From Symbiodinium microadriaticum (taxonomy: Eukaryota > Sar > Dinophyceae > Suessiales > Symbiodiniaceae), in assembly GCA_001939145.1 (NCBI GenBank), contig LSRX01000174.1, positions 367,743 to 431,742 of the forward strand: a DNA stretch of 64,000 nucleotides, given 5' to 3'. Shown here in pieces: positions 63,090 to 64,000 of the stretch (position 1 is the stretch's first letter; every line of letters starts with the position of its first letter). Both the position numbers and the translations under genes were made by a program. The notes beneath the pieces were generated by a model, which did not search any database, was not told the DNA's origin, and worked only from the letters and a program-made list of their open reading frames with translations.

Positions 63090-63890
63090 GGATTTATTCA
63101 TTGTACGACCCAAGCCACAGCAAAGGTCGCCCAAAGCCGGGCACTACTCGACGTAGATTTGCCTCGGAGGCCCAGAGCTAAGACAGATCAACCCTGACAC
63201 TGAACCCGAAACCCAAAGTCACATCACCTACACAAAATCTGATTCCTCCGGGTCTGAGTTGCTTGGCTCTTGCGGGCCCTCGGTTTGACGCCAGTGCATC
63301 TCTAGATCAAGCTTGTTCGGGTTGCTTTTTTTTTGGGGGGGGGGGGGAAGTTGGCAAGTAGACTGAACACCAATCAATCTTACAGCCCCAGGCCTGAAAC
63401 CCTATTCCCCCCCATCTATACCCTGGACCCCAGACCGCAAACCACTTCGAATACGCCTTCGCTCATTAGACCCGAAGCATATATGTGACCAACTCAGGAG
63501 TCAGAGCAGTTTATTGAGACTCGTTCTTGAGGTTCGTTGCTACATCATATAACCATATCGTGGGTGTAGAGTTTATGGTTTGAGGTTTAGGGTTTAGAGG
63601 TAGTAACTCTAATTCTTGAGGCCCCTATCTCCGACCCACCCTTCACCCCTTCGACCCTTCGCTCTTCGAGTCCTCACCCCTTCCAACCCTGCCGACCCAC
63701 ACCCTGTTCCGAAGTTGAACCTGCTTCAGTAGTATCCTAAACCCCTTCCACCCACCGCCCCCCCAAACAAACAAGCATAATCCCTTGTATAGGTCCCTCG
63801 GCCCTAATCTCCTTACTAACACCGAAGACAAACTAGCATCGCAACTACCCCCTAAACCCCAAATCCCGCAACCCTAAAATCGAAATCGCG
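63090..63890. other. No supported gene; homopolymers and heptamer relics
   Basis: Poly-T/poly-G run at about 63326-63350, short CCCTATTCCCCCCC and TTTAGGG patches. Frames are short on both strands. Confidence 0.45.
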
Positions 63891-63894
63891 AAAG

Positions 63895-64000
63895 CCTGGG
63901 ACGCTTTGTTTGAAACCCGAGCAGGTCAAACTGGTCGAGGCAGAGTCTGGCCCAACGTTGCTGCCCGGCTGGAAGACTTGGGGGCGAGGGTGGAGGGAGG
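63895..64000 (+). CDS. Exon candidate cut by the window end
   Basis: Begins after CGCGAAAG at the end of a CCCTAAA tract and stays open to the last base: WDALFETRAGQTGRGRVW, then NVAARLEDLGARVEG. GC-rich codons. Partial. Confidence 0.4.

Overview
The window looks like nuclear DNA of a eukaryote, most probably a dinoflagellate (the Suessiales/Symbiodiniaceae side of the group is my best guess). The evidence is: dozens of interstitial plant-type telomere heptamers (TTTAGGG / CCCTAAA) throughout; very long composite micro- and minisatellites; many short hairpin-shaped inverted-repeat elements of 55 to 210 bp; and no bacterial gene layout, RBS or operon. Open frames made of decoded heptamers (NPKP/LNPKP-type peptides), which I recall from dinoflagellate gene predictions, occur on both strands.

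Only one gene is unambiguous: an intronless frame at 57947-59257 (+), 436 residues, with a signal peptide and a Cys-rich N-terminal third, family not recognised. Everything else coding is offered as exon candidates. These are short open islands, mostly on the + strand, typically starting after an AG (often AG|G) and ending at a GT (GTAAGT/GTAAGC/GTGAGC in the best cases, possibly GA or GC in others). Better ones are 12685-13421 (starts MGCLSC), 17071-17828, 30697-30919, 38189-39387, 40497-40887, 52883-53252, 61516-61830 and, on the minus strand, 54224-54736. Two or three frames of the same stretch often look equally protein-like, so confidences are kept low.

Layout: 1-6700 sparse, with one hairpin element and a palindromic repeat (4424-4562). 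6740-9000 microsatellites with a candidate Glu/Pro-rich multi-exon gene. 10336-14088 two huge trinucleotide arrays around a candidate acylated protein gene. 14200-35600 many exon candidates separated by telomere-like tracts and hairpin elements. 36403-38192 a 21-bp satellite of about 80 units. 38189-48650 more exon candidates. 48650-57900 mostly repeats, a minus-strand candidate and a duplicated block next to an N. 57947-59257 the secreted-protein gene. 59479-64000 hairpin elements and further exon candidates.

The most striking organisation is polarity. The candidate exons usually sit between a CCCTAAA tract on the left and a TTTAGGG tract on the right, so a typical intron opens with TTTAGGG and closes with CCCTAAA. 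The two ends are then complementary, and TTTAGGG itself carries GT (GGGTTTAG) and AG|G (TTTAG|GG) motifs. This is an inference worth testing with RNA data. I saw no rRNA, tRNA or CRISPR features.
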